Shown piece after piece: positions 19,146 through 29,765 of a DNA stretch of 64,000 nucleotides. The translations under genes and the position numbers were made by a program. Position 1 is the first letter of the stretch; each line of letters starts with the position of its first letter. The DNA lies in NCBI GenBank assembly GCA_022824025.1, contig JAJEBF010000022.1:1-64000 (forward strand), in the 5' to 3' direction. A model generated the notes under the pieces. It was not told where the DNA came from. It searched no databases and saw only the letters and a program-made list of their open reading frames with translations. This DNA is from Caldilineaceae bacterium (GTDB taxonomy: Bacteria; Chloroflexota; Anaerolineae; Caldilineales; Caldilineaceae).

Positions 19146-21170
19146 TTACACCCTCTCCAGCTTCAGCGCGTTGCGCAGCTCGATGACCTGGTCGCGGAGG
19201 GAGGCGGCGCGCTCGAACTCAAGCTGCTGGGCGGCTTCGTGCATCTCCTCTTCGAGGTCGGCGATCCGTTTGACCAGTTCATCCGGCGAGAGGGCTGAAA
19301 GATCGCGCGTCGCAGTTGTTTCGCCTTCGTCAACGCTGTAGTCTGCCTGCTCCTCGGCAAGGACCTTCATACGGTCGGTCAGGTCGCGGATCCCCTTGAC
19401 GATGCTGCGAGGCTCGATGCCGTGGGCCAGGTTGTGCGCTTCCTGGATCTGGCGGCGGCGATTGGTCTCGCGCATTGCGTTGTCCATGGCTTCGGTCATT
19501 CTGTCGGCGTAGAGGATGGCGCGGCCCTCGATATGGCGGGCGGCCCGGCCGATTGTCTGGATCAGCGATGATTCGCTGCGCAGGAAGCCCTGCTTGTCGG
19601 CGTCCAGAATTGCGACCAGCGTGACTTCGGGCAGGTCCAGCCCTTCGCGCAGCAGGTTGATTCCGACGACCACGTCGTAGACGCCGAGGCGCAGGTCCCG
19701 CAGGATTTCGACCCGTTCCAGCGTGTCGATTTCGCTGTGGAGGTACTGAACTTTCACGCCCAGGTCGGCGAGGTATTCGGCCAGGTCTTCAGCCATCCGT
19801 TTGGTGAGCGTGGTGATGAGGGCCCTTTGCCCGACGGCGACGCGGCGATGCACTTCGTGGAGCAGATCTTCGATCTGCCCTTCGGTGGGCCGCACCTCGA
19901 CGATGGGGTCCAGGAGGCCGGTCGGGCGAATGAGCTGTTCCACGACCTGGTCGGCGCTGCGGAATTCGTACTCGCCCGGGGTGGCGCTGACGTAGATCGC
20001 CTGTTTCGCGACTTCGGCAAACTCATCGAAGGTAAGCGGGCGGTTGTCCAAAGCGCTTGGCAGGCGGAAGCCGTGATCAACCAGAACTTCCTTGCGTGAG
20101 CGGTCGCCGGCGTACATGCCCCGGATCTGGGGGATGGTCATGTGGCTTTCGTCGATAATCACCAGCCAGTCGGCCGGGAAATAGTCGAGCAGGGTCCACG
20201 GACGGCTTCCGGGAGGACGGCGCGCCAGGTGCCGGCTGTAGTTTTCGACACCGTTGCAGTAGCCGATCTCTTGCAGCATCTCGATGTCGTAGCGGGTACG
20301 CTGGCCGATGCGCTGGGCTTCCAGCAGTTTGCCCTGGCGCTCCAGGTGCGCAACCTGATGTTTGAGCTCCTCTTCGATGTCGACGATGGCTTCCCGGACC
20401 TGCTCCTGATGCGTAATGAAGTGCTTGGCCGGGAAGATCTCAACTTCGGGGAATTCGTCCAGGATCTCGCCGGTGAGCGTGTCGATTTCGCTGATTCGTT
20501 CGATCTCATCACCCCAGAAGCTGACGCGTAATGCGTTGTCGCTGTAGGCCGGTTGGACCTCGAGGACATCGCCCCGCACGCGGAATTTCGCCCGCTGCAG
20601 CGCCGTGTCGTTGCGCTCGTAAAAGATGTCGACGAGGTGGCGCAAAACCTGGTTGCGGCGCACCATTTCGCCAACGGTCAACTTCAAGGCAACCTGACCG
20701 TAGTCCTGGGGACTGCCCAGGCCGTAGATACAGGAGACGGAGGCGATGATGACGACATCGCGACGGCTGAAAAGGGCGCTGGTCGCAGCCAGCCGGAGGC
20801 GCTCGATCTCCTCGTTGACCTGGGCATCTTTTTCGATGTAGGTATCGCTGCGGGGGATATAGGCTTCCGGCTGGTAGTAATCGTAGTAGGAGACGAAGTA
20901 TTCGACCATATTGTTGGGGAGAAACTCGCGAAACTCGCTGTAGAGCTGCGCGGCCAGCGTCTTGTTGTGGGCGATGACCAGGGTCGGCTTCTGGATCTTT
21001 TCAACCACTTTGGCCATCGTGTAGGTCTTGCCGCTGCCGGTAACCCCGAGGAGAACCTGGTGCTCCATTCCCTCTTGAACGCCGGCGGCAAGTTTGGCAA
21101 GAGCCTGTGGCTGATCGCCCATCGGCTGGAAGTCGCTGATTACCTGAAATTGCGGCATTTCGGGCTCCAT
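19146..21170 (-). CDS. uvrB: Excinuclease ABC subunit B
   Basis: 674 residues, full length. The Walker A motif is VTGSGKTYT, the beta-hairpin that locks behind damage is in the [18 protein letters not shown] segment, and the helicase-like motifs follow: IIDESH (DEAD-type box), SATPGEYE, and the C-terminal QTIGRAARH. The C-terminal UvrB/UvrC interaction helix pair is present ([18 protein letters not shown] near the end). It loads at lesions with UvrA and recruits UvrC for nucleotide excision repair. The ATG at 21170 has no Shine-Dalgarno; the in-frame ATG at 21158 has GGAG 6 nt upstream and may be the true start. Confidence 0.97.
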   Translation of the reverse strand: MEPEMPQFQVISDFQPMGDQPQALAKLAAGVQEGMEHQVLLGVTGSGKTYTMAKVVEKIQKPTLVIAHNKTLAAQLYSEFREFLPNNMVEYFVSYYDYYQPEAYIPRSDTYIEKDAQVNEEIERLRLAATSALFSRRDVVIIASVSCIYGLGSPQDYGQVALKLTVGEMVRRNQVLRHLVDIFYERNDTALQRAKFRVRGDVLEVQPAYSDNALRVSFWGDEIERISEIDTLTGEILDEFPEVEIFPAKHFITHQEQVREAIVDIEEELKHQVAHLERQGKLLEAQRIGQRTRYDIEMLQEIGYCNGVENYSRHLARRPPGSRPWTLLDYFPADWLVIIDESHMTIPQIRGMYAGDRSRKEVLVDHGFRLPSALDNRPLTFDEFAEVAKQAIYVSATPGEYEFRSADQVVEQLIRPTGLLDPIVEVRPTEGQIEDLLHEVHRRVAVGQRALITTLTKRMAEDLAEYLADLGVKVQYLHSEIDTLERVEILRDLRLGVYDVVVGINLLREGLDLPEVTLVAILDADKQGFLRSESSLIQTIGRAARHIEGRAILYADRMTEAMDNAMRETNRRRQIQEAHNLAHGIEPRSIVKGIRDLTDRMKVLAEEQADYSVDEGETTATRDLSALSPDELVKRIADLEEEMHEAAQQLEFERAASLRDQVIELRNALKLERV

Positions 21171-21420
21171 TGAAGTGATACACAGGCAGTTCGCAGAGCA
21201 GCCTGGCCGTCTTGCCAGCAGAAGGAGAGACAGCTGGCCCAGCCCTCGCGCCCCAGGGAACGGGCCGTAGGCATGGGTCCGGCATGTAAGGACGCTGACG
21301 TCATGGGGTCTTCACATCTGTGATGCCGGCCGGGCAACAGGCTACAGGTGATCGCGGGACGATTGCAGTTCAGCCGAGGGAACCTTTTCGGAACCGAACT
21401 TTTGTTCGTGTCCGGGTGTT

Positions 21421-21450
21421 ATTATACCTGCTTTGGCCAAATCTGTCCAA
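21421..21450 (-). promoter_or_regulatory. Candidate promoter of uvrB
   Basis: On the minus strand TTGGAC (21450-21445) and TATAAT (21426-21421) are separated by 18 bp. The leader to uvrB would be about 245 nt. I see no LexA-like palindrome here. The rest of 21171-21740 holds no gene or RNA that I recognise. Confidence 0.45.
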
Positions 21451-21740
21451 CACTTCGATCACGGGGAAGGGAGGGAGAGCGGCGAAAGAACCGCCGGTGA
21501 ACGGCAAAAAAAGGGGTATCCAATCGCTCCATATCAAAGGGCAGAAGGGCCAACCGACCACTCCGGCAGGTGTGGGGAATGGCGCCTGGCGTTCGTCTTT
21601 GCGGAAGGGGGCGAGGGCCAGACAACGGCGCACTTCCGGGGCAGGTGATGGGAAATGAAGCTGGCGGCGTCGTTGTAAGGCAGGCAAAAAGCGGTGGGGA
21701 GATGACAGGAATTGTCATTCCGACAGACGCTCTGATCGTG

Positions 21741-21746
21741 TATAAT
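21741..21746 (+). promoter_or_regulatory. -10 element giving a probably leaderless GH3-like mRNA
   Basis: A perfect TATAAT (21741-21746) ends 8 nt before the ATG at 21755, so transcription would begin at or within a base or two of the start codon. A weak -35 TTCCGA (21718-21723) is 17 bp upstream. No Shine-Dalgarno precedes the ATG. Confidence 0.55.
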
Positions 21747-21754
21747 CGGATCTT

Positions 21755-24700
21755 ATGAGATTTCTTCATTGCCTGCGCCGAAGCGTTCGAATGAATAACC
21801 GGCGGAGCGGCGCCGCCCGTCTGCGCGCCGTTGCACTGGCCTTGGCGCTGCTGGCAGCGGGGCTGGCAGGCATCAACTTCGGCGGCGGAATAACGGGCGT
21901 GAACTACGCTGCCGCGCAGGGGGAGGCGACGGGCACGGCGACCCGTACGGCCCAGGAGTTGCTGGAGTCGATTCGCGCCACGGCGACGGCCGGCGCGCGG
22001 CTGACTCTGACCGCGGAGGCGGAGGCCACCAGCCTGGCGCTTACGCCGTCCGTCACGCCGACGCCCGTCCCCACGCAAACGCCGACGCTGACTGCTACGC
22101 CCACGCCCTCATCGACGCCAACGCCTGGCCCGGATGAAATCCTGGAGGCCCGGATTGACAGCCTGATCGCCGGGATGAGCGTTGCCGATCGCGTCGGCCA
22201 GCTGTTTGTCGTTACCTTTCAGGGCAATGACATCGGGCCGCGAAGCGACGTAGCCGAGCTGATAGAGGAGTACCGGGTTGGCGGCGTGGTGATCAGCCCC
22301 CAAAATCGCAATTTCAGCAATTACAGCGGTACGACTCCGGAGGACGTAGCGCGCCTCACGAATCAGTTGCAGGCGCTGGCTTATGGAATCTATCTGGCCC
22401 CGACGGAGGCTCTGAACGTGAAAGGGGGCGGGCCAGCCATCCCTGGCATTTTGCAATCTGGCCTGGAACAGAGAACGCCGTTGGAGATTCCGTTGTTGAT
22501 CGGCGTGGATCAGGGGGGAGACGGTCTGCCGGCGACGGCCCTGCGTTCCGGCTTCACCGCCATTCCGCCTCAGATGGCGCTGGGGGCGACCTGGAATCCT
22601 GGTCTGGTCGAGGAGGTCGGCGCCGTTCATGGCCGCGAGATGCGCAGCGTAGGCGTAAATCTGCTGCTGGGGCCGGCGCTGGACGTGATCGAACAGCCGC
22701 GGTCGGATCTGGTGACCGGATTGGGACTGCACACGTTTGGCGGCGAACCGTTCTGGGTCGGGCGAATGGGGCAGGCCTATGTTACGGGAATTCACCGGGG
22801 CAGCGCCGGTCGCGTCGCCACCGTGGCCGGACATTTCCCCGGCCTGGGCGGTACGGACCGCCGGCCGGATGAGGAGATCGCCACAATACAGAAGAGCTTA
22901 CAGGAGTTGCAGCGAGTTGAACTGCCGCCCTTTGCCGCGGTGACGGAGCGGCCTTCCTCAATTCTGCGGTTAGATGGGTCGTCGGCCGCGACCGAAGCGC
23001 TGATGTCCGGTCACATTCGTTTCAGCAGCTTTCAAGGCAGCCGGGAACGCACGCCGCCCATCAGCCTGGCGCAGGAGTTGGGCATTCTCCTGGAATTGGG
23101 GGAGTTTGCGCCCTGGCGCGAGCAGGGCGGCATCTTGATGAGCGACGCGTTGGGCGTGATGGCGGTACGACGCTACTATGACCCGCAGTTGCAGGAGTTC
23201 CCGCGGCGGCGCATTGCCCTGGATGCGTTTACAGCCGGTAACGACCTCCTCTATCTGGCGGATTTCTCTCTGACGGACAGCTGGCTGGATGAGAGGGCCA
23301 ATATCAAAGAGACGATCATCTTTTTCCGCGAGCGATATACAAACGATGCCGAGTTCGCGGCGCGGGTGGATGCCTCGTTACGACGGATTTTGCGCCTGAA
23401 GCTGCGGCTATACGGTTCGGTCGATACGTTTGAGAGGACGGCCACCGATCTGCCGGCCCCCAACGAACCGCTGGAGATCGATATTGCAGATGTGGTGGTG
23501 GGGCCGGAAGACCTGGAGGATGTGTTCAGCCCCGAACATCAGCGACAAGCGCAGGTACTGCTTGACCAGGTGGCCAGCGAGGCGCTGACAATCTTTTTCC
23601 CGGACTCGCCGGGGCTGGCCGACCCTTTGCCTGCGCCCCCGGGGGAAGACGAGCGTATTCTGATCTTCACGGATAGCCGTCTTCTGCATGAGTGCGACGG
23701 CTGTCTGGCCGAGCCGGTCGTAGAGCCGACCGCGCTGGAAGAGATAATGTTGAGGCTTTACGGGCCGAATGCGACCAACCAGTTGCGCAGGGAGCGGATT
23801 CGCAGCCGCACCTTTGCCGAATTGAATTCTCTGCTGAATGGCACAGCCAATGCCGCGGTGGCCGAGGCATTGGAGGAGGAAATTGTTAACGCCAATTGGC
23901 TGATTTTCGCCATGCTGGACGTAGACGTTGCCAACTACGACAGCAGCGACGCGGTCAAGCGGTTTCTGCGTCAGCGGAGCGACCGGCTGCCGGGGAGCAA
24001 GCTGGTGGTGCTGGCCCTTAACGAACCCTACTATTTTGATTCGACCGAGATCGGCAAGATGACCGCATTCCTGGGCGTCTATTCCAAGACGCAACCGTTC
24101 CTGGAGGCGGCGGTCCGGGCTCTTTTCCGGGCGCAAACCGTGACCGGCGCGCCCCCGGTCAGTGTTCCGGGCACCCGGTTCAGCAATCTGGTGGAGCGGC
24201 TGGAACCGGACCCGAACCAGCGCATCGGTCTTGCTCTTCTGAACGAGGAGCTTGTCATTCAGGAAGCGGAAGGGGACGAGGTGGTCGTGATCCAGACCGA
24301 TCTGTCCATCGGGGACAGCCTGGAGCTGCAGGCCGGTCCGATTCTGGATCGCAATGGGAACGCGGTGCCTGACGGCACCCCTGTCAACTTCCGCCTGATT
24401 TATGAGGGTGAAGAGCTTGCCATCCAGTCAAGCCCGGTGGCGACGCGCGGGGGGCTCGCCCGCAAGTCAGTGCTTCTGGAGAGAACGGGCGCCCTGCTGA
24501 TCGCGGTGAACAGCGTCGAAGCAACATCCAGCACAGAGATTCGGGTCCGCATTGCAGACCCGAATGTTGCAACCGACAGGACTCAGATTGTGGTGACAAA
24601 CCCGGAGCGCGTGATCACGCGGACGGCTCCGCAAGCGGGACCGGCGACAGATGTGCCCACGCCGGCAGCCGTCCCGACATCGAGCGGCGGAGATCCCTTG

Positions 24701-24988
24701 GAGACGGTGGAGGTCGACATCGCCTCTTTGACGATTGCCATCGTCACACAGCTGGTTGTGCTGGCTCTGCTGCTGGCCGCGCTGGTGCAGGTGATGCCGC
24801 GTCAGCTGCTGGTGCAACGTTTGCTGTGGGCGATGCTGGCGGGCTGGGGCGCGTACATCCTGTATGGTGTCGATGTTCTCCCCGGCGGCGCCTGGATCCA
24901 GGTCAATCTCGCTCCATGGGACAGCGTTCCGATCGTGGTGATCGGAATGTTGATTCCCCTGCTATGGTTGCAGATTCGAGCGGAGTAG
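21755..24988 (+). CDS. GH3-like surface protein (NagZ-type domain) with C-terminal membrane helices
   Basis: 1077 residues. An N-terminal signal peptide or anchor (about residues 24-50) is followed by a Thr/Pro-rich linker (about 105-130, TPTPVPTQTP type). A glycoside hydrolase 3 N-terminal domain follows from about 133: MSVADRVGQLFVV, GGVVISPQN, LIGVDQGGDGL, and AGHFPGLGGTD where NagZ proteins have KH(F/I)PGHGDT. The nucleophile region ILMSDALGV keeps the Asp, but the NagZ Asp-His dyad loop is altered (GTDRRPDEE, no His). The C-terminus (about 985-1077) has about three membrane helices. It would sit at the cell surface and may act on, or only bind, GlcNAc-containing polymers. The first ATG is chosen because the promoter abuts it; ATG 21791 is an alternative. 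Confidence 0.75.
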   Translation: MRFLHCLRRSVRMNNRRSGAARLRAVALALALLAAGLAGINFGGGITGVNYAAAQGEATGTATRTAQELLESIRATATAGARLTLTAEAEATSLALTPSVTPTPVPTQTPTLTATPTPSSTPTPGPDEILEARIDSLIAGMSVADRVGQLFVVTFQGNDIGPRSDVAELIEEYRVGGVVISPQNRNFSNYSGTTPEDVARLTNQLQALAYGIYLAPTEALNVKGGGPAIPGILQSGLEQRTPLEIPLLIGVDQGGDGLPATALRSGFTAIPPQMALGATWNPGLVEEVGAVHGREMRSVGVNLLLGPALDVIEQPRSDLVTGLGLHTFGGEPFWVGRMGQAYVTGIHRGSAGRVATVAGHFPGLGGTDRRPDEEIATIQKSLQELQRVELPPFAAVTERPSSILRLDGSSAATEALMSGHIRFSSFQGSRERTPPISLAQELGILLELGEFAPWREQGGILMSDALGVMAVRRYYDPQLQEFPRRRIALDAFTAGNDLLYLADFSLTDSWLDERANIKETIIFFRERYTNDAEFAARVDASLRRILRLKLRLYGSVDTFERTATDLPAPNEPLEIDIADVVVGPEDLEDVFSPEHQRQAQVLLDQVASEALTIFFPDSPGLADPLPAPPGEDERILIFTDSRLLHECDGCLAEPVVEPTALEEIMLRLYGPNATNQLRRERIRSRTFAELNSLLNGTANAAVAEALEEEIVNANWLIFAMLDVDVANYDSSDAVKRFLRQRSDRLPGSKLVVLALNEPYYFDSTEIGKMTAFLGVYSKTQPFLEAAVRALFRAQTVTGAPPVSVPGTRFSNLVERLEPDPNQRIGLALLNEELVIQEAEGDEVVVIQTDLSIGDSLELQAGPILDRNGNAVPDGTPVNFRLIYEGEELAIQSSPVATRGGLARKSVLLERTGALLIAVNSVEATSSTEIRVRIADPNVATDRTQIVVTNPERVITRTAPQAGPATDVPTPAAVPTSSGGDPLETVEVDIASLTIAIVTQLVVLALLLAALVQVMPRQLLVQRLLWAMLAGWGAYILYGVDVLPGGAWIQVNLAPWDSVPIVVIGMLIPLLWLQIRAE

Positions 24989-25050
24989 GAATGCAAAAGC
25001 AGGGCGAAGCGGCGCCGTCGCTCCCTTAACCTGCTGGCGGCTGCTTCTCC

Positions 25051-27051
25051 TCAAGCGGCAAACCCGGAACGTACACCTACAGGTCCGGGAGGTCTGCTTC
25101 CATTCGGCTGTACGGGAAGATCTTCCTGGCGGCGGAACTGGTTCATGTAGAGTTCGTAATAGAATCCCTGCTGGGCCAGCAGAGATTCGTGCGTGCCCCG
25201 TTCGATAATTTCACCATCTCGCAATACCAAAACCTGGTCGGCGTTGCGGATCGTGCTGAGGCGATGCGCAATCACGAAGCTGGTGCGCCCAATGAGCAGG
25301 TCGTTGAGGGCCGCCTGGATCTTCTGTTCGGTGCGGGTGTCGACACTGCTGGTGGCCTCGTCAAGGATGAGGATACGGGGGTCGGCCAGCGCGGCGCGGG
25401 CGATGGCCAGCAGCTGACGCTGCCCCTGGCTCAGACCGGAGCCGCGTTCGCCCAGAATGGTTTCGTAGCCTTCGGGCAGCCGTTCGATAAAGTCGTGCGC
25501 CTGGGCCAGCTTGGCCGCGGCGATCACCTCTTCGTCGGAGGCGTCGGCCCGGCTGAAACGGATGTTGTCCATCACCGAACTGCTGAAGAGGTAGGTATCC
25601 TGGAGGACGATGCCGATCTGTTCGCGCAGGCTGTACAGCTGCACGTCGCGCACGTCAACGCCGTCGATGCGGACGGAGCCGCCGGTTACATCCCAGAAGC
25701 GGGGCAGCAGATTGATGATGGTCGTTTTGCCGGCGCCGGTCGGCCCGACGATGGCAACGGTTTCGCCCGGCCGCGCCGTCAGATTAACTTTCTTGAGGAC
25801 GGGTTCGCCGGGCACATATTCGGCCTCCACGTTGTCGAGGGTGACGGTTCCCCTGATCGCGTGCATCGGCGGGGAGCCGAACTTCTCCTGTACGTCTGGG
25901 ACTTCGTCCATCAGCTCAAAGATGCGTTCCACGCCGGCGATCGCGCTCTGGATGTTTGTCCACATGACGCTGATCTGGGAGATTGGCATGTTGAACCGCT
26001 GGGCATAGCCCAGGAAAGTTACGATGAGGCCGAGCGAGATGGCCGATCCGGCCAATGTCTGGCCGCGGAGCAGCAGCACGCCGCCGACGCCGACGACGAC
26101 AGCGATGCCGAGAAAGCCGAGGGCTTCCAGCGCCGGCGCCAGGGCGGAAGTGTAGGCGACCGCTTTTACATTGGCGTCGCGGTTGAGGGCATTGCTCTGC
26201 CGAAACTGTTCGATATTGGTTTCCTCGCGGCTGAATGCCTGGACTTCGCGAACGCCGGAGATACCCTCTTCCAGTTCAGCGTTGACATCGCCGATGCTCT
26301 GGCGCGTGACGCGAAAAGCTTTGCGCGCCTGGTTGCTGAACCACACGGTTGCCAGGACCATGAGCGGCACGACGCTGAGGCTGATGAGCGCGTAGGCCCA
26401 GTTGAGGACGAGCATCTGCCAGATGATCCAGAGGATCAGGAGGGCGCTGCTCAGCACCTGCACGAGCGCAAAGCTGACAACCTGTTGGATGGTGTTGGAA
26501 TCGTTCGTGATACGACTCATCAGGTCGCCGGTCTCGTTGCGGGAATAGAAGCCGAGAGAGAGGCGGTGAAGATGGCTGAACAGGCGCACGCGCAGGACCC
26601 GCAGGACGTTGTGGCCGGTCCAGCTCATGCTGAAGAACATCAGGCCGCCGGTGACTGAGCCGATCAGATAGTATCCGGTAATGACAAGGGTAATGTTGAG
26701 CAGGCCGCGCAGCAGGTCCGCGCGGACAGGTTGCCCCAAGGCGACCTCAGGGGCCCACCAGCAGTTGGCCTGACTGTCGGATTCCGTCTGCAGCTCGTTG
26801 GAGGCGGGCAGCTGGAGCCCTCTGCCGGAATCACCGTCGCTGCCGAACGCGGCGGGGGCCAGGAAGCAGTCCACCGCTTGTCCGATCAGGATGGGGCCAA
26901 TCACCTGCGTGTAGGCGTTGACAGCCATGAGGAGGGCGACAAGGATCAGGCCAAACCAGTAGGGCCGAAAATATCTGCTGAAGCGGGACAGGGTGGCGCC
27001 GACGCTCTTGGGCTTCAGCGTTTCCTGTCGCAACATGCGGTCACCGAACAT
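25051..27051 (-). CDS. ABC exporter half-transporter, catalytically intact subunit
   Basis: 666 residues: six membrane helices (about 30-360) then a nucleotide-binding domain. Walker A is GPTGAGKTTI, the signature LSQGQRQ, Walker B ILILDEATSSVD with the catalytic Glu, and the switch His in IAHRLST, all intact. An extra hydrophilic stretch of about 45 residues lies between the first two helices (GSDGDSGRGLQLPASN...), predicted to face outside. It starts with ATG 27051, AGGAG 8 nt upstream, 53 bp after the partner gene, so the two are likely co-transcribed and form a heterodimer. Drug or lipid export is the usual role; the cargo is unknown. Confidence 0.92.
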   Translation of the reverse strand: MFGDRMLRQETLKPKSVGATLSRFSRYFRPYWFGLILVALLMAVNAYTQVIGPILIGQAVDCFLAPAAFGSDGDSGRGLQLPASNELQTESDSQANCWWAPEVALGQPVRADLLRGLLNITLVITGYYLIGSVTGGLMFFSMSWTGHNVLRVLRVRLFSHLHRLSLGFYSRNETGDLMSRITNDSNTIQQVVSFALVQVLSSALLILWIIWQMLVLNWAYALISLSVVPLMVLATVWFSNQARKAFRVTRQSIGDVNAELEEGISGVREVQAFSREETNIEQFRQSNALNRDANVKAVAYTSALAPALEALGFLGIAVVVGVGGVLLLRGQTLAGSAISLGLIVTFLGYAQRFNMPISQISVMWTNIQSAIAGVERIFELMDEVPDVQEKFGSPPMHAIRGTVTLDNVEAEYVPGEPVLKKVNLTARPGETVAIVGPTGAGKTTIINLLPRFWDVTGGSVRIDGVDVRDVQLYSLREQIGIVLQDTYLFSSSVMDNIRFSRADASDEEVIAAAKLAQAHDFIERLPEGYETILGERGSGLSQGQRQLLAIARAALADPRILILDEATSSVDTRTEQKIQAALNDLLIGRTSFVIAHRLSTIRNADQVLVLRDGEIIERGTHESLLAQQGFYYELYMNQFRRQEDLPVQPNGSRPPGPVGVRSGFAA

Positions 27052-27104
27052 CGGTTACGCTCCTGGGGAAAATGGTGCAACAAAAGGTCAGTGCTGCCGG
27101 CGCG

Positions 27105-29039
27105 TTACGCTTGCGCGGTCAGCGGCTCTTGCTGCTCGATCGCGGCGTCTTCCACGAGCTGGCTGTGGTAGATTTCGGTGTAGATCTCGCTGGTGCGCAT
27201 CAGGTCTTCATGGTTGCCCCGATCGACGATACGGCCTCCGTCCAGAATAAGGATCTGGTCGGCGTTTACGACGGTGCTGATGCGCTGGGCGATGACGAAG
27301 CTGGTGCGGCCGAGCATGAGCCGGTCGAGCGCGTTTTGGATGAGCACCTCGGTGGCCACATCCACGCTGCTGGTGGAATCGTCGAGGATGAGGATGCGCG
27401 GATCGGTGAGGAGGGCGCGGGCGATAGCGACGCGTTGTTTCTGGCCGCCGGAAAGGGTCGTGCCGCGTTCGCCCACCGCCGTCTGGTAGCCGTCGGGGAA
27501 GCTGACGATAAAGTCGTGGGCGGCCGCGGCCATTGCCGCCGCCTCCACTTCGTCATCGGTGGCGTCCGGGCGGCCGAAGGCGATGTTGTCGCGAATCGAG
27601 CCGGTAAACAGGTTGGTTTCTTGCAGGACGATACCGATCTGCCGTCTCAGGCTGTCCATCGTTACATCGCGTACATCCCAGTCATCGAGCAACACGTTCC
27701 CGTCGCTGACATCGTAGAACCGGGGGATCAGATTGATGATCGTGGTCTTGCCGCTGCCGGTTCCTCCCAGGAGGGCGACTGTCTCACCGGGCTGCGCTTC
27801 AAACGTGATGTCCTGGAGGACCGGGTCGGTGCTGTTGAAGTAGCGGAAGGTAACGTCATCGAAACGCACGCGGCCGTGGACCTGGGGCAGCTGCCGGGCG
27901 TCGGGCTTGTCTGTAACCTCGTTTTCTGCGTTTAGGATTTCGAAGATGCGTTTGGCGCTGGCGCTGGCCTGACTCATCTGGGCGACGATGAAGCCGAGCT
28001 GGCCGACAGGGAAAAAGACATAGATCAAGTAGAGGCTGAACTTCTGCCATTCGCCCAGTGTCAGCGTATCAAAGAGAATCTGGCGACCGCCGAAGTAGAC
28101 GACGGCGGCCTGCCCGAGGTTGGAGATCAGGAAGATAAAGGGGAAGAGGAAGCTGAAAATCTTAGAGACCCGGATATGCTGCTCCATGAGACGCTGGGCC
28201 GAACTGTCGAACCTGTCCTGTTCCTCTCGCTCGCGCACAAAGGCTTTGATGACGCGTATCCCTGCCAGGTTTTCCTGCAGAATCTCATTGAGTGTTGACA
28301 ATCTGCGTTGGATTTCGCCGAACAGGGACTGGGCGACGGAGCCGAAGACCATGAAGAGAATCAGGGCCACGGGCAGCACCGGCAGAACGATAAGAGTCAG
28401 CGAGAGATTGGTAAAAGCCAGGACTGCCAGCGAACCGATGAGAAGGACGATCGATTGTACGGCCAGCAACATGCCCTGGCCGATAAACATTCTCAGTTTT
28501 TCGACGTCGTCGGTGGCGCGAATCATCAGCTGGCCGGTCCGGTTGCGGTCGTGGTAGCTGAAGGAGAGCCGCTGAATCTTTTCGAACAGTTCGTTGCGAA
28601 AATCGAAGGCCAGGTCCTGGCTTACTTTCTGGGCCAGGAAGGCCTGCGAGAAGGCGAAGAGCCCGCGCGCCACGGAGAAAACAACGATAAAGACCATCGC
28701 CCAGAAGATTGGCCCTTCGGTGTTTACGGCCCGTTCGGTCAACTGTTCCACCGAGAAGGGAAGCTGTTCGAGCGCAGCGGTCCGCTCGGCTTCGGGCAGG
28801 GCGAGAATCTGACGAGCGAACACGCTGTCGGTCACCGCGTCCAGGACGTTTTGCACCAGCTGAGGGACGACAAGCTGCGCGCCGATGCTTATGAACAGGG
28901 AGGCATAGGCCAGCGATGTGGTGAGCTTGTAGCGGCCCAGGTAGCGGATGGAGAGGCCCAGATCTTTCATGCCGCCGCCTTCCGGTCGGCCGCGTCCACC
29001 ACCTCCGCCAGGTCTACGGAATCCTCTTCGTTGGTTCAC
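27105..29039 (-). CDS. ABC exporter half-transporter, degenerate-site subunit
   Basis: 644 residues from a GTG at 29039, which has AAGGAG 6 nt upstream; the frame is open further upstream without support. A Gly/Arg-rich N-terminus (RRPGGGGGRGRPEGGG) precedes six membrane helices and the ATPase domain. Walker A is GGTGSGKTT and the signature LSGGQKQ, but Walker B ends ILILDDSTSSVD (Asp in place of the catalytic Glu) and the switch His is Gln (IAQRIST). Such changes mark the non-hydrolysing site of heterodimeric exporters of the TM287/288 or BmrCD type. The partner is the next gene; the MarR gene upstream is a plausible regulator. Confidence 0.92.
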   Translation of the reverse strand: MNQRRGFRRPGGGGGRGRPEGGGMKDLGLSIRYLGRYKLTTSLAYASLFISIGAQLVVPQLVQNVLDAVTDSVFARQILALPEAERTAALEQLPFSVEQLTERAVNTEGPIFWAMVFIVVFSVARGLFAFSQAFLAQKVSQDLAFDFRNELFEKIQRLSFSYHDRNRTGQLMIRATDDVEKLRMFIGQGMLLAVQSIVLLIGSLAVLAFTNLSLTLIVLPVLPVALILFMVFGSVAQSLFGEIQRRLSTLNEILQENLAGIRVIKAFVREREEQDRFDSSAQRLMEQHIRVSKIFSFLFPFIFLISNLGQAAVVYFGGRQILFDTLTLGEWQKFSLYLIYVFFPVGQLGFIVAQMSQASASAKRIFEILNAENEVTDKPDARQLPQVHGRVRFDDVTFRYFNSTDPVLQDITFEAQPGETVALLGGTGSGKTTIINLIPRFYDVSDGNVLLDDWDVRDVTMDSLRRQIGIVLQETNLFTGSIRDNIAFGRPDATDDEVEAAAMAAAAHDFIVSFPDGYQTAVGERGTTLSGGQKQRVAIARALLTDPRILILDDSTSSVDVATEVLIQNALDRLMLGRTSFVIAQRISTVVNADQILILDGGRIVDRGNHEDLMRTSEIYTEIYHSQLVEDAAIEQQEPLTAQA

Positions 29040-29153
29040 ATGCTGCTCCTTGGGCAGAGGGATAGGGCGCAACAGATCGAATGCGAGGGCCTTGCCTTGG
29101 CCGCTCGAATGGCAGCCGCACTTTGCCAGCGGTCGGTTGAAGAGCCGGCGGAG

Positions 29154-29765
29154 TTATAGGGTACTGTTTTCTTCCTGTTTTCGCTGTAACGATTCTACCA
29201 GTTTCAGCAGCAATTCCTGCAACATTTCGCACTCTTCGGGCGAAAGTCCCCCCACCAGTCCATTTAGGAATTCAAAGTGACCGGGGGTAGATGAGCGGAC
29301 CAGGTCCCTGCCGCCGGTCGTCAGGCGGATGCGGAAAGCCCGCAGGTCGTCGGGATGCTGTCTGCGGTTTATGAAGCGCAATTTCTCCAGGGCGCGCAGG
29401 TGGGCGCTGATTGTGTTTTTGCTCAGACGCTGCCTGCGGGCCAGGTCCGTCGGCGAGAGCGTGTCCTGACCATTGAGCTCTTCCAGGTAGAGCTGGTTCA
29501 GGATTCGCCACTGGGGCAGAGAGATTGCTTCATTCCGCATGCGCTCGCCCAGGATGCGATCGTACGCGCCGGCGCACATCTTGGTCAACCGCATGATCAG
29601 GATTCCGTGAAGGTGATCCACGCCGGACTCGGCCAAGAGCTGACGAAAGCCGAAATGCTCATAGACGACCGGGCGCGAACCTTCAGAGTCGGGCGCGTCG
29701 ATCAGGAGATTCGCTGCATCGGCCAGTTTTTGCTCGGGTTGGATTGTAGGGGTGATTTTTGTCAT
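29154..29765 (-). CDS. MarR-family transcriptional regulator
   Basis: 203 residues. The winged helix-turn-helix lies at about residues 95-165: LPQWRILNQLYLEEL, then SPTDLARRQRLSKNTISAHLRALEKLRFI and a wing with RAFRIRLTTGGRDLV. The N-terminal 60 residues and the C-terminal helix form the dimerisation part. The start ATG (29765) follows no clear Shine-Dalgarno; upstream residues in the same frame look non-coding. It is the first gene before the two ABC exporter genes, 114 bp ahead on the same strand, which fits local control of the pump. Confidence 0.86.
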   Translation of the reverse strand: MTKITPTIQPEQKLADAANLLIDAPDSEGSRPVVYEHFGFRQLLAESGVDHLHGILIMRLTKMCAGAYDRILGERMRNEAISLPQWRILNQLYLEELNGQDTLSPTDLARRQRLSKNTISAHLRALEKLRFINRRQHPDDLRAFRIRLTTGGRDLVRSSTPGHFEFLNGLVGGLSPEECEMLQELLLKLVESLQRKQEENSTL

